In this document: in pieces, positions 49,550 through 63,642 of the stretch
Numbering within the stretch: position 1 is the first letter of the stretch
Layout: each line of letters starts with the position of its first letter
Assembly: GCA_027186245.1 (NCBI GenBank)
Contig: CP114482.1
Coordinates: 14,713,209-14,777,208, forward strand
Reading direction: 5' to 3'
DNA: 64,000 nucleotides
Origin: Coriaria nepalensis
Taxonomy: Eukaryota > Streptophyta > Magnoliopsida > Cucurbitales > Coriariaceae
The notes under the pieces: model-generated
The model's database searches: none
Seen by the model: the letters and a program-made list of their open reading frames with translations, nothing else
What the model was told of the DNA's origin: nothing
Program-made: the position numbers and the translations under genes

Positions 49550-51860
49550 CACTTCGAACCCGACTTTCGTACATAACTTGCTAATGATAATTTTAGCGCA
49601 ACTAGTCATTTGTTTCATTTGAGATTCATGTCAATGAGTCTTTTCAACTCACTAATTCATTTGAAAGCAATTCGAACGAATTCTGTTTTTGCACTTCAAA
49701 CACTACTTTTGTGAATCACTTGTTAATGATCTTTTTAAGACAAGTATGCATTTTTTTTATGTTCTATTCATGGCAATGAGTTTTTTGAAGAAAATAAATT
49801 ATTTGGAACTCATTGGAGCGAATACTATTTTTGCATTTCAAACATGACTTTCACGCATAGCTTGGTTATGATTTTTTGAAGGCATGTATGAATTTGTTTA
49901 ATCTTAGAGTCGTCATCTCAATGTCTCTTTGAAATTCACTAATTCATTTGAAAGCAATTAAAATGAATTCTATTTTTGCACTTCGAATCCGACTTTCGAA
50001 CATAACTTGCTAATGATCATTTTAGCGCAAGGAGTCATTGGTTTGATTTGAGATTCATGTCAATGAGTCTTTCCAACTCACTAATTCATTTGAAAGCAAT
50101 TTGAACGAATTCTATTTTTGCACTTCAAACACTACTTTTTTGAATCACTTGTTAAAGATCTTTTTGAGACAAGTATGCATTTGTTTTATGTTATATTCAT
50201 GGAAATGCGTTTTTTCAGGAAAATAAATTATTTCGAACCCATTGGGGCGAATACTATTTTCGCATTTCAAACATGACTTTCGCGCATAGCTTGTTTATGA
50301 TTTTTTGAAGGCAAGTATGAATTTGTTTAATCTTAGAGTCATGATCTCAATGTCTCTTTGAATGTCACTAATTCATTTGAAAGCAATTAAAATGAATTTT
50401 ATTTCGCACTTCGAACCCGACTTTCGTACATAACTTGCTAATGATCATTTTAGGGCAAGTAGTCATTTGTTTCATTTCAGATTCATGTCAATGAGTCTTT
50501 TCAACTCACTAATTCAATTGAAAGCAATTCGAATGAATTCTATTTTTACACTTCAAACACTACTTTTTTGAATCACTTATTATTGATCTTTTTAACACAA
50601 GTATGCATTTGTTTTATGTTATATTCATGGCAATGAGTTTTTTGAAGAAAATAAATTATTTGGAACCCATTGGAACGAATACTATATTCGCATTTCAAAC
50701 ATGACTTTCGTGCATAGCCTGGTTATGATTTTTTGAAGGCAAGTATGAATTTGTTTAATCTTAGAGTAATCATCTCAATGTCTCTTTGGAAGTCACAAAT
50801 TCATTTGAAAGCACTTAAAATGAATTCTATTTTCGCACTTCGAACCCGACTTTCGTATATAAGTTGCTAGTGATCATTTTAGGGCAAGTAGTCATTTGTT
50901 TCATTTGAGATTCATGTCAATAAGTCTTTTCAACTCACTAATTCAATTGAAAGCAATTCGAATGAATTCTATTTTTCCACTTCAAACACTACTTTTTTGA
51001 ATCACTTATTATTGATCTTTTTAACACAAGTATGCATTTGTTTTATGTTATATTCATGGCAATGAATTTTTTGAAGAAAATAAATTATTTGGAACCCATT
51101 GGAACGAATACTATATTCGCATTTCAAACATGACTTTCGTGCATAGCCTGGTTATGATTTTTTGAAGGCAAGTATGAATTTGTTTAATCTTAGAGTAATC
51201 ATCTCAATGTCTCTTTGAAAGTCACAAATTCATTTGAAAGCACTTAAAATGAATTCTATTTTCGCACTTCGAACCCGACTTTCGTACATAACTTGCTTAT
51301 GATCATTTTAGCGCAAGTAGTCATTTGTTTCATTTGAGATTCATGTCAATGAGTCTTTTCAACTCACTAATTCATTTGAAAGCAATTCGAACGAATTCTG
51401 TTTTTGCTCTTCAAACACTACTTTTGTGAATCACTTGTTAATGATCTTTTTAAGACAAGTATGCATTTTTTTTATGTTCTATTCATGGCAATGAGTTTTT
51501 TGAAGAAAATAAAATATTTGGAACCCATTGGAGCGAATACTATTTTTGCATTTCAAACATGACTTTCACGCATAGCTTGGTTATGATTTTTTGAAGGCAT
51601 GTATGAATTTGTCTAATCTTAGAGTCATCATCTCAATGTCTCTTTGAAATTCACTAATTCATTTGAAAGCAATTAAAATGAATTCTATTTTTGCACTTCG
51701 AATCCGACTTTCGAACATAACTTGCTAATGATCATTTTAGCGCAAGGAGTCATTGGTTTGATTTGAGATTCATGTCAATGAATCTTTCCAACTCACTAAT
51801 TCATTTGAAAGCAATTTGAACGAATTCTATTTTTGTACGTCAAACACTACTTTTTTGAAT
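49550..51860 (+). repeat. Duplicated four-unit block (about 1,714 bp offset)
   Basis: 'cgaattctgtttttgc' (about 49678 and 51392), 'tatgttctattcatggc', and 'cttcgaatccgactttcgaa' with 'gcgcaaggagtcattgg' (about 49980-50040 and 51695-51755) repeat 1,714-1,715 bp apart, four trimers. The copies between them are of the 'caattgaaagc' and 'tatattcgcatttc' subtypes. Confidence 0.8.
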
Positions 51861-51939
51861 CACTTGTTAAAGATCTTTTTGAGACAAGTATGCATTTGTT
51901 TTATGTTATATTCATGGCAATGAGTTTTTTGAAGAAAAT

Positions 51940-52580
51940 AAATTATTTGGAACCCATTGGAGCGAATGCTATTTTCCCATTTCAAACATGACTTTCGTGC
52001 ATAGCTTGGTTATGATTTTTTGAAGGCAAGTATGAATTCGTTTAATCTTAGAGTCATCATCTCAATGTCTCTTTTAAAGTCACTACTTCATTTGCAACAA
52101 TTAAAATGAATTCTATTTTTGCACTTTGAACCCGACTTTAGTACATAACTTGCTAATGATCATTTTAGGGCAAGTAGTCATTTGTTTCAATTGAGATTGA
52201 TGTCAATGGGTCTTTTCAACTCAGTAATTCTTTTGAAAGCAATTGGAACGAATTCTATTTTTGCACTTCAAACACTACTTTTGTGAATCACTTGTTAATG
52301 ATCTTTTTAAGACAAGTATGCATTTGTTTTATGTTATATTCATCACAATGAGTTTTTTCAAGAAAATAAATTATTTGGAACCCATTGAAGCGAATACTAT
52401 TTTCGCATTCCAAACATGACTTTCGCGCATAGCTTGCATATGTCTTTTTAAAGGCAACTCTGAATTTGTTTAATCTTAGAGTTATCATCTCAATGTTTCT
52501 TTGAAAGTCACTAATTCTTTTGAAAGCAATTAAAATGAATTCTATTTTCGCACTTCGAACCCGACTTTCGTACATAACTT
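51940..52580 (+). repeat. Segment duplicated at 60940-61580 (about 9,002 bp offset)
   Basis: 'ggagcgaatgctattttccc', 'cttcatttgcaacaattaaa', 'gactttagtacataac', 'gagattgatgtcaatgggtc', 'ttcatcacaatgag' and 'gcatatgtctttttaaaggc' occur in the same order about 9,002 bp apart, close to 21 trimers. The second copy differs in one internal patch at 61234-61318. Confidence 0.87.
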
Positions 52581-54788
52581 GCTAATGATCATTTTAGGGC
52601 AAGTAGTCATTTGTTTCATTCGAGATTCATGTCAATGAGTCTTTTCAACTCACTAATTCAATTGAAAGCAATTCGAACGAATTCTATTTTTCCACTCCAA
52701 ACACTACCCTTGTCAATCACTTATTAATGATCTTTTTAACACAAGTATGCATTTGTTTTATGTTATATTCATGGCAATGAGTTTTTTGAAGAAAATAAAT
52801 TGTTTGGAACCCATTGGAACGAATACTATTTTCGCATTTCAAACATGACTTTCGCGCATAGCTTGCATATGATTTTTTAAAGGCAACTATGAATTTGTTT
52901 AATCTTAGAGTAATCATCTCAATGTCTCTTTGAAAGTCACAAATTCATTTGAAAGCACTTAAAATGAATTCTATTTTCGCACTTCGAACCCGACTTTCGT
53001 ATATAAGTTGCTAGTGATCATTTTAGGGCAAGTAGTCATTTGTTTCATTTGAGATTCATGTCAATGAGTCTTTTCAACTCACTAATTCAATTGAAAGCAA
53101 TTCGAATGAATTCTATTTTTCCACTTCAAACACTACTTTTTTGAATCACTTATTATTGATCTTTTTAACACAAGTATGCATTTGTTTTATGTTATATTCA
53201 TGGCAATGAGTTTTTTGAAGAAAATAAATTATTTGGAACCCATTGGAACGAATACTATATTCGCATTTCAAACATGACTTTCGTGCATAGCCTGGTTATG
53301 ATTTTTTGAAGGCAAGTATGAATTTGTTTAATCTTAGAGTAATCATCTCAATGTCTCTTTGAAAGTCACAAATTCATTTGAAAGCACTTAAAATGAATTC
53401 TATTTTCGCACTTCGAACCCGACTTTCGTATATAAGTTGCTAGTGATCATTTTAGGGCAAGTAGTCATTTGTTTCATTTGAGATTCATGTCAATGAGTCT
53501 TTTCAACTCACTAATTCAATTGAAAGCAATTCGAATGAATTCTATTTTTCCACTTCAAACACTACTTTTTTGAATCACTTATTATTGATCTTTTTAACAC
53601 AAGTATGCATTTGTTTTATGTTATATTCATGGCAATGAGTTTTTTGAAGAAAATAAATTATTTGGAACCCATTGGAACGAATACTATTTTCGCATTTCAA
53701 TCATGACTTTCGTGCATAGCTTGGTTATGATTTTTTGAAGGCCGTTATGAATTTGTTTAATGTTAGAGTCATCATCTCAATGTCTCTTTTAAAGTCACTA
53801 ATTCATTTGAAAGCAATTAAAATGAATTCTATTTTCGCACTTCGAACCCGACCTTCGTACATATCTTGCTAATGATCATTTTAGGGCAAGTAGTCATTTG
53901 TTTCATTTGAGATTCATGTCAATGAGTCTTTTCAACTCACTAATTCAATTGAAAGCAATTCGAACGAATTCTATTTTTCTACCTCAAACACTACTTTTGT
54001 GAATCACTTATTAATGATCTTTTTAACACAAGTATGCATTTGTTTTATGTTATATTCATGGCAATGAGTTTTTTGAAGAAAATAAATTATTTGGAACCCA
54101 TTGGAACGAATACTATTTTCGCATTTCAAACATGACTTTCGCACATAGCTTGCATATGATTTTTTAAAGGCAACTATGAATTTGTTTAATCTTATAGTTA
54201 TCATCTCAATGTCTCTTCGAAAGTCACTAATTTATTTGAAAGCAATTAAAATGAATTCTATTTTCGCACTTCGAACCCGACTTTCGTACATAACTTGCTA
54301 ATGATCATTTTAGGGCAAGTAGTCATTTGTTTCATTTGAGATTCATGTCAATGAGTCTTTTCAACTCACTAATTCAATTGAAAGCAATTCGAACGAATTC
54401 TATTTTTCCACTTCAAACACTACCCTTGTGAATCACTTATTAATGATCTTTTTAACACAAGTATGGATTTGTTTTATGTTATATTCACTGCAATGAGTTT
54501 TTTGAAGAAAATAAATTATTTGGAACCCATTGGAACGAATACTATTTTCGCATTTCAAAGATGACTTTCGTGCATAGCTTGCATATGATTTTTTGAAGGC
54601 AAGTATGAATTTGTTTAATCTTAGTGTAATCATCTCAATGTCTCTTTTAAAGTCACTAATTCATTTGAAAGCAATTAAAATGAATTCTATTTTCGCATTT
54701 CAAACCTGACTTTCGTACATAACTTGCTAATGATCATTTTAGGGCAAGTAGTCATTTGTTTCATTTGAGATTCATGTCAATGAGTCTT

Positions 54789-57700
54789 TTCAACTCACTA
54801 ATTCAATTGAAAGCAATTCGAACGAAATCTATTTTTCCACTTCAAACACTACCCTTGTGAATCACTTATTAATGATCTTTTTAACACAAGTATGGATTTG
54901 TTTTATGTTATATTCACTGCAATGAGTTTTTTGAAGAAAATAAATTATTTGGAACCCATTGGAACGAATACTATTTTCGCATTTCAAAGATGACTTTCGT
55001 GCATAGCTTGCATATGATTTTTTGAAGGCAAGTATGAATTTGTTTAATCTTAGAGTAATCATCTCAATGTCTCTTTTAAAGTCACTAATTCATTTGAAAG
55101 CGCTTAAAATGAATTCTATTTTCGCACTTCGAACCCGACTTTCGTACATAACTTGCTAATGATCATTTTAGGGCAAGTAGTCATTTGTTTCATTTGAGAT
55201 TCATGTCAATGAGTCTTTTCAACTCACTAATTCAATTGATAGCAATTCGAACGAATTCTATTTTTCCACTTCAAACACTACCCTTGTGAATCACTTATTA
55301 ATGATCTTTTTAACACCAGTATGCATTTGTTTTATGTTATATTCATGGCAATGAGTTTTTCGAAGAAAATAAATTATTTGGAACCCACTGGAACGAATAC
55401 TATTTTCGCATTTCAAACATGACTTTCGTGCATAGCTTGCATATGATTTTTTAAAAGCAACTATGAATTTGTTTAATCTTAGAGTTATCATGTCAATGTC
55501 TCTTTGAAAGCCACTAATTCATTTGAAAGCAATTAAAATGAATTCTATTTTCGCACTTCAAACCCGACTTTCGTACATAACTTGCTAATGATCATTTTAG
55601 GGCAAGTAGTCATTTGTTTCATTTGAGATTCATGTCAATGAGTCTTTTCAACTCACTAATTCAATTGAAAGCAATTCGAACGAATTCTATTTTTCTACTT
55701 CAAACACTACTTTTGTGAATCACTTATTAATGATTTTTTTAACACAAGTATGCATTTGTTTTATGTTATATTCATGGCAATGAGTTTTTTGAAGAAAATA
55801 AATTGTTTGGAACCCATTGGAACGAATACTATTTTCGCATTTCAAACATGACTTTCGCGCATAGCTTGCATATGATTTTTTAAAGGCAACTATGAATTTG
55901 TTTAATCTTAGAGTTATCATCTCAATGTCTCTTTGAAACTCACTAATTCATTTGAAAGCAATTAAAATGAATTCTATTTTCGCACTTCGAACCCGACTTT
56001 CGTACATAACTTGCTAATGATCATTTAGGGCAAGTAGTCATTTGTTTCATTTGAGATTCATGTCAATAAGTCTTTTCAACTCACTAATTCAATTGAAAGC
56101 AATTCGAACGAATTCTATTTTTCTACTTCAAATACTACCCTTGTGAATCACTTATTAATGATCTTTTTAACACAAGTATGCATTTGTTTTATGTTATATT
56201 CATGGCAATGAGTTTTTTGAAGAAAATAAATTATTTGGAACCCATTGGAACGAATACTATTTTCACATTTCAATCATGACTTTCGCGCATAGCTTGCATA
56301 TGATTTTTTAAAGGCAACTCTGAATTTGTTTAATCTTAGAGTTATCATCTCAATGTTTCTTCGAAAGTCACTAATTCTTTTGAAAGCAATTAAAATGAAT
56401 TCTATTTTCGCACTTCGAACCCGACTTTCGTACATAACTTGCTAATGATCATTTTAGGGCAAGTAGTCATTTGTTTCATTTGAGATTCATGTCAATGAGT
56501 CTTTTCAACTCACTAATTAAATTGAAAGCAATTCGAACGAATTCTATTTTTCCACTTCAAACACTACCCTTGTGAATCACTTATTAATGATCTTTTTAAC
56601 ACAAGTATGCATTTGTTTTATGTTATATTCATGGCAATGAGTTTTTTGAAGAAAATAAATTGTTTGGAACCCATTGGAACGAATACTATTTTCGCATTTC
56701 AAACATGACTTTCGCGCATAGCTTGCATATGATTTTTTAAAGGCAACTATGAATTTGTTTAATCTTAGAGTTATCATCTCAATGTCTCTTTGAAACTTAC
56801 TAATTCATTTGAAAGCAATTAAAATGAATTCTATTTTCGCACTTCGAACCCGACTTTCGTACATAACTTGCTAATGATCATTTAGGGCAAGTAGTCATTT
56901 GTTTCTTTTGAGATTCATGTCAATAAGTCTTTTTAACTCACTAATTCAATTGAAAGCAATTCGAACGAATTCTATTTTTCTACTTCAAACACTACCCTTG
57001 TGAATCACTTATTAATGATCTTTTTAACACAAGTATGCATTTGTTTTATGTTATATTCATGGCAATGAGTTTTTTGAAGAAAATAAATTATTTGGAACCC
57101 ATTGGAACGAATACTATATTCGCATTTCAAACATGACTTTCGTGCATAGCCTGGTTATGATTTTTTGAAGGCAAGTATGAATTTGTTTAATCTTAGAGTA
57201 ATCATCTCAATGTCTCTTTGAAAGTCACAAATTCATTTGAAAGCACTTAAAATGAATTCTATTTTCGCACTTCGAACCCGACTTTCGTATATAAGTTGCT
57301 AGTGATCATTTTAGGGCAAGTAGTCATTTGTTTCATTTGAGATTCATGTCAATGAGTCTTTTCAACTCACTAATTCAATTGAAAGCAATTCGAACGAATT
57401 CTATTTTTCCACTTCAAACACTACCCTTGTGAATCACTTATTAATGATCTTTTTAACACAAGTATGGATTTGTTTTATGTTATATTCACTGCAATGAGTT
57501 TTTTGAAGAAAATAAATTATTTGGAACCCATTGGAACGAATACTATTTTCGCATTTCAAAGGTGACTTTCGTGCATAGCTTGCATATGATGTTTTGAAGG
57601 CAAGTATGAATTTGTTTAATCTTAGAGTAATCATCTCAATGTCTCTTTTAAAGTCACTAATTCATTTGAAAGCGCTTAAAATGAATTCTATTTTCGCACT

Positions 57701-60700
57701 TCGAACCCGACTTTCGTACATAACTTGCTAATGATCATTTAGGGCAAGTAGTCATTTGTTTCATTTGAGATTCATGTCAATAAGTCTTTTCAACTCACTA
57801 ATTCAATTGAAAGCAATTCGAACGAATTCTATTTTTCTACTTCAAACACTACCCTTGTGAATCACTTATTAATGATCTTTTTAACACAAGTATGCATTTG
57901 TTTTATGTTATATTCATGGCAATGAGTTTTTTGAAGAAAATAAATTATTTGGAACCCATTGGAACGAATACTATTTTCGCATTTCAATCATGACTTTCGC
58001 GCATAGCTTGCATATGATTTTTTAAAGGCAACTCTGAATTTGTTTAATCTTAGAGTTATCATCTCAATGTTTCTTCGAAAGTCACTAATTCTTTTGAAAG
58101 CAATTAAAATGAATTCTATTTTCGCACTTCGAACCCGACTTTCGTACATAACTTGCTAATGATCATTTTAGGGCAAGTAGTCATTTGTTTCATTTGAGAT
58201 TCATGTCAATGAGTCTTTTCAACTCACTAATTAAATTGAAAGCAATTCGAACGAATTCTATTTTTCCACTTCAAACACTACCCTTGTGAATCACTTATTA
58301 ATGATCTTTTTAACACAAGTATGCATTTGTTTTATGTTATATTCATGGCAATGAGTTTTTTGAAGAAAATAAATTGTTTGGAACCCATTGGAACGAATAC
58401 TATTTTCGCATTTCAAACATGACTTTCGCGCATAGCTTGCATATGATTTTTTAAAGGCAACTATGAATTTGTTTAATCTTAGAGTTATCATCTCAATGTC
58501 TCTTTGAAACTCACTAATTCATTTGAAAGCAATTAAAATGAATTCTATTTTCGCACTTCGAACCCGACTTTCGTACATAACTTGCTAATGATCATTTAGG
58601 GCAAGTAGTCATTTGTTTCATTTGAGATTCATGTCAATAAGTCTTTTTAACTCACTAATTCAATTGAAAGCAATTCGAACGAATTCTATTTTTCTACTTC
58701 AAACACTACCCTTGTGAATCACTTATTAATGATCTTTTTAACACAAGTATGCATTTGTTTTATGTTATATTCATGGCAATGAGTTTTTTGAAGAAAATAA
58801 ATTATTTGGAACCCATTGGAACGAATACTATATTCGCATTTCAAACATGACTTTCGTGCATAGCCTGGTTATGATATTTTGAAGGCAAGTATGAATTTGT
58901 TTAATCTTAGAGTAATCATCTCAATGTCTCTTTGAAAGTCACAAATTCATTTGAAAGCACTTAAAATGAATTCTATTTTCGCACTTCGAACCCGACTTTC
59001 GTATATAAGTTGCTAGTGATCATTTTAGGGCAAGTAGTCATTTGTTTCATTTGAGATTCATGTCAATGAGTCTTTTCAACTCACTAATTCAATTGAAAGC
59101 AATTCGAACGAATTCTATTTTTCCACTTCAAACACTACCCTTGTGAATCACTTATTAATGATCTTTTTAACACAAGTATGGATTTGTTTTATGTTATATT
59201 CACTGCAATGAGTTTTTTGAAGAAAATAAATTATTTGGAACCCATTGGAACGAATACTATTTTCGCATTTCAAAGGTGACTTTCGTGCATAGCTTGCATA
59301 TGATTTTTTGAAGGCAAGTATGAATTTGTTTAATCTTAGAGTAATCATCTCAATGTCTCTTTTAAAGTCACTAATTCATTTGAAAGCGCTTAAAATGAAT
59401 TCTATTTTCGCACTTCGAACCCGACTTTCGTACATAACTTGCTAATGATCATTTTAGGGCAAGTAGTCATTTGTTTCATTTGAGATTCATGTCAATGAGT
59501 CTTTTCAACTCACCAATTCAATTGATAGCAATTCGAACGAATTCTATTTTTCCACTTCAAACACTACCCTTGTGAATCACTTATTAATGATCTTTTTAAC
59601 ACAAGTATGCATTTGTTTTATGTTATATTCATGGCAATGAGTTTTTTGAAGAAAATAAATTATTTGGAACCCACTGGAACGAATACTATTTTCGCATTTC
59701 AAACATGACTTTCGTGCATAGCTTGCATATGATTTTTTAAAAGCAACTATGAATTTGTTTAATCTTAGAGTTATCATGTCAATGTCTCTTTGAAAGCCAC
59801 TAATTCATTTGAAAGCAACTAAAATGAATTCTATTTTCGCATTTCAAACCCGACTTTCGTACATAACTTGCTAATGATCATTTTAGGGCAAGTAGTCATT
59901 TGTTTCATTTGAGATTCATGTCAATGAGTCTTTTCAACTCACTAATTCAATTGAAAGCAATTCGAACGAATTCTATTTTTCTACTTCAAACACTACTTTT
60001 GTGAATCACTTATTAATGATCTTTTTAACACAAGTATGCATTTGTTTTATGTTATATTCATGGCAATGAGTTTTTTGAAGAAAATAAATTGTTTGGAACC
60101 CATTGGAACGAATACTATTTTCGCATTTCAAACATGACTTTCGCGCATAGCTTGCATATGATTTTTTAAAGGCAACTATGAATTTGTTTAATCTTAGAGT
60201 TATCATCTCAATGTCTCTTTGAAACTCACTAATTCATTTGAAAGAAATTAAAATGAATTCTATTTTCGCACTTCGAACCCGACTTTCGTACATTACTTGC
60301 TAATGATCATTTAGGGCAAGTAGTCATTTGTTTCATTTGAGATTCATGTCAATAAGTCTTTTCAACTCACTAATTCAATTGAAAGCAATTCGAACGAATT
60401 CTATTTTTCTACTTCAAACACTACCCTTGTGAATCACTTATTAATGATCTTTTTAACACAAGTATGCATTTGTTTTATGTTATATTCATGGCAATGAGTT
60501 TTTTGAAGAAAATAAATTATTTGGAACCCATTGGAACGAATACTATTTTCGCATTTCAATCATGACTTTCGCGCATAGCTTGCATATGATTTTTTAAAGG
60601 CAACTCTGAATTTGTTTAATCTTAGAGTTATCATCTCAATGTTTCTTCGAAAGTCACTAATTCTTTTGAAAGCAATTAAAATGAATTCTATTTTCGCACT

Positions 60701-60781
60701 TCGAACCCGACTTTCGTACATAACTTGCTAATGATCATTTTAGGGCAAGTAGTCATTTGTTTCATTTGAGATTCATGTCAA
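54789..60781 (+). repeat. Nested super-repeat S-T-U-P-Q-R-S-P-Q-R-S-T-U-P
   Basis: I typed trimers by their B1 and B3 variants. P has 'gtcaataagtcttttcaac' and 'tctacttcaaa'. Q has 'ctaattaaattgaaagc' in its first two copies. R has 'aagtctttttaactcac'. S has 'gtatggatttg' with 'ttcactgcaatg'. T has 'caattgatagcaattcg'. U has 'tctacttcaaacactacttt'. Unit starts near 56067, 56498, 56926 and 57355 (PQRS) are repeated near 57780, 58208, 58638 and 59067. S-T-U-P at about 54.79-56.49 kb recurs at about 59.07-60.78 kb, an offset of 4,286 bp (ten trimers). The four-trimer period is about 1,714 bp, or twelve monomers. Confidence 0.85.
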
Positions 60782-61233
60782 TGAGTCTTTTCAACTCACT
60801 AATTCAATTGAAAGCAATTCGAACGAATTCTATTTTTCCACTTCAAACACTACCCTTGTGAATCACTTATTAATGATCTTTTTAACACAAGTATGCATTT
60901 GTTTTATGTTATATTCATGGCAATGAGTTTTTTGAAGAAAATAAATTGTTTGGAACCCATTGGAGCGAATGCTATTTTCCCATTTCAAACATGACTTTCG
61001 TGCATAGCTTGGTTATGATTTTTTGAAGGCAAGTATGAATTCGTTTAATCTTAGAGTCATCATCTCAATGTCTCTTTTAAAGTCACTACTTCATTTGCAA
61101 CAATTAAAATGAATTCTATTTTTGCACTTTGAACCCGACTTTAGTACATAACTTGCTAATGATCATTTTAGGGCAAGTAGTCATTTGTTTCAATTGAGAT
61201 TGATGTCAATGGGTCTTTTCAACTCAGTAATTC

Positions 61234-61318
61234 AATTGATAGCAATTCGAACGAATTCTATTTTTCCACTTCAAACACTACCCTTGTGAATCACTTATTA
61301 ATGATCTTTTTAACACAC
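61234..61318 (+). repeat. Conversion-like patch inside a duplicated segment
   Basis: Flanks on both sides match the 52 kb paralog ('tgggtcttttcaactcagta' to the left, 'ttcatcacaatgag' to the right). Between them, about 85 bp match the T-type B1 seen at 55.2 and 59.5 kb ('aattgatagcaattcg', 'ccacttcaaacactaccctt', 'taacac'). The copies at 52.2 and 62.9 kb keep the other form ('ttttgaaagc', 'cacttgttaatgatc'). A short tract replaced within otherwise duplicated DNA is the mark of gene conversion. Confidence 0.75.
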
Positions 61319-63499
61319 GTATGCATTTGTTTTATGTTATATTCATCACAATGAGTTTTTTCAAGAAAATAAATTATTTGGAACCCATTGAAGCGAATAC
61401 TATTTTCGCATTCCAAACATGACTTTCGCGCATAGCTTGCATATGTCTTTTTAAAGGCAACTCTGAATTTGTTTAATCTTAGAGTTATCATCTCAATGTT
61501 TCTTTGAAAGTCACTAATTCTTTTGAAAGCAATTAAAATGAATTCTATTTTCGCACCTCGAACCCGACTTTCGTACATAACTTGCTAATGATCATTTTAG
61601 GGCAAGTAGTCATTTGTTTCATTTGAGATTCGTGTCAATGAGTCTTTTCAACTCACTAATTCAATTGAAAGCAATTCGAACGAATTCTATTTTTCCACTT
61701 CAAACACTACTTTTGTGAATCACTTATTACTGATCTTTTTAACACAAGTATGCATTTGTTTTATGTTATATTCGTGGCAATGAGTTTTTTGAAGAAAATA
61801 AATTATTTGGAACCCATTGGAACGAATACTATTTTCGCATTTCAATCATGACTTTCGTGTATAGCTTGGTTATGATTTTTTGAAGGCTGTTATGAATTTG
61901 TTTAATCTTAGAGTCATCATCTCAATGTCTCTTTTAAAGTCACTAATTCATTTGAAAGCAATTAAAATGAATTCTATTTTTGCACTTTGAACCCGACTTT
62001 CGTACATAACTTGCTAATGATCATTTTAGGGCAAGTAGTCATTTGTTTCAATTGAGATTCATGTCAATGAGTCTTTTCAACTCACTAATTCAATTGAAAG
62101 CAATTCGAACGAATTCTATTTTTCCACTTCAAACACTACCCTTGTGAATCACTTATTAATGATCTTTTTAACACAAGTATGCATTTGTTTTATGTTATAT
62201 TCATGGCAATGAGTTTTTTGAAGAAAATAAATTATTTGGAACCCATTGGAGCGAATGCTATTTTCCCATTTCAAACATGACTTTCGTGCATAGCTTGGTT
62301 ATGATTTTTTGAAGGCAAGTATGAATTCGTTTAATCTTAGAGTCATCATCTCAATGTCTCTTTTAAAGTCACTAATTCATTTGAAAGCAATTAAAATGAA
62401 TTCTATTTTTGCACTTTGAACCCGACTTTCGTACATAACTTGCTAATGATCATTTTAGGGCAAGTAGTCATTTGTTTCAATTGAGATTCATGTCAATGAG
62501 TCTTTTCAACTCACTAATTCAATTGAAAGCAATTCGAACGAATTCTATTTTTCCACTTCAAACACTACCCTTGTGAATCACTTATTAATGATCTTTTTAA
62601 CACAAGTATGCATTTGTTTTATGTTATATTCATGGCAATGAGTTTTTTGAAGAAAATAAATTATTTGGAACCCATTGGAGCGAATGCTATTTTCCCATTT
62701 CAAACATGACTTTCGTGCATAGCTTGGTTATGATTTTTTGAAGGCAAGTATGAATTCGTTTAATCTTAGAGTCATCATCTCAATGTCTCTTTTAAAGTCA
62801 CTACTTCATTTGAAACAATTAAAATGAATTCTATTTTTGCACTTTGAACCCGACTTTAGTACATAACTTGCTAATGATCATTTTTGGGCAAGTAGTCATT
62901 TGTTTCAATTGAGATTGATGTCAATGGGTCTTTTCAACTCAGTAATTCTTTTGAAAGCAGCTCGAACGAATTCTATTTTTTCACTTCAAACACTACTTTT
63001 GTGAATCACTTGTTAATGATCTTTTTAAGACAAGTATGCATTTGTTTTATGTTATATTCATGACAATGAGTTTTTTCAAGAAAATAAATTATTTGGAACC
63101 CATTGGAACGAATACTATTTTCGCATTTCAATCATGACTTTCGTGCATAGCTTGGTTATGATTTTTTGAAGGCCGTTATGAATTTGTTTAATCTTAGAGT
63201 CATCATCTCAATATCTCTTTTAAAGTCACTAATTCATTTGAAAGCAATTAAAATGAATTCTATTTTCGCACTTCGAACCCGACTTTCGTACATAACTTGC
63301 TAATGATCATTTTAGGGCAAGTAGTCATTTGTTTCATTTGAGATTCATGTCAATGAGTCTTTCCAACTCACTAATTCAATTGAAAGCAATTCGAACGAAT
63401 TCTATTTTTCTACCTCAAACACTACTTTTGTGAATCACTTATTAATGATCTTTTTAAGACAAGTATGCATTTGTTTTATGTTATATTCATGGCAATGAG

Positions 63500-63642
63500 T
63501 TTTTTGAAGAAAATAAATTATTTGGAACCCATTGAAGCGAATACTATTTTCGCATTCCAAACATGACTTTCGCGCATAGCTTGCGTATGATTTTTTAAAG
63601 GCAACTATGAATTTGTTTAATCTTAGAGTTATCATGTCAATG
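63500..63642 (+). repeat. Representative B2 monomer (143 bp)
   Basis: Begins TTTTTTGAAGAAAATAAATT. It has 'gcgaatactattttcgc' where B1 and B3 have an EcoRI site, and the conserved box at 63565-63584 as gactttcgcgcatagcttgc. It ends 'cttagagttatcatgtcaatg'. B2 is the one monomer that keeps its identity in both dimers and trimers. Confidence 0.92.

Noticed and set aside
54004..63635. Series of 66-codon frames on the minus strand, spaced by 429 bp, and 95-codon versions at 52288 and 61291
   Set aside because: They are antisense shadows of B2 and parts of B1. The spacing equals the repeat unit and the longer versions come from local loss of a stop. Nothing suggests a gene family.
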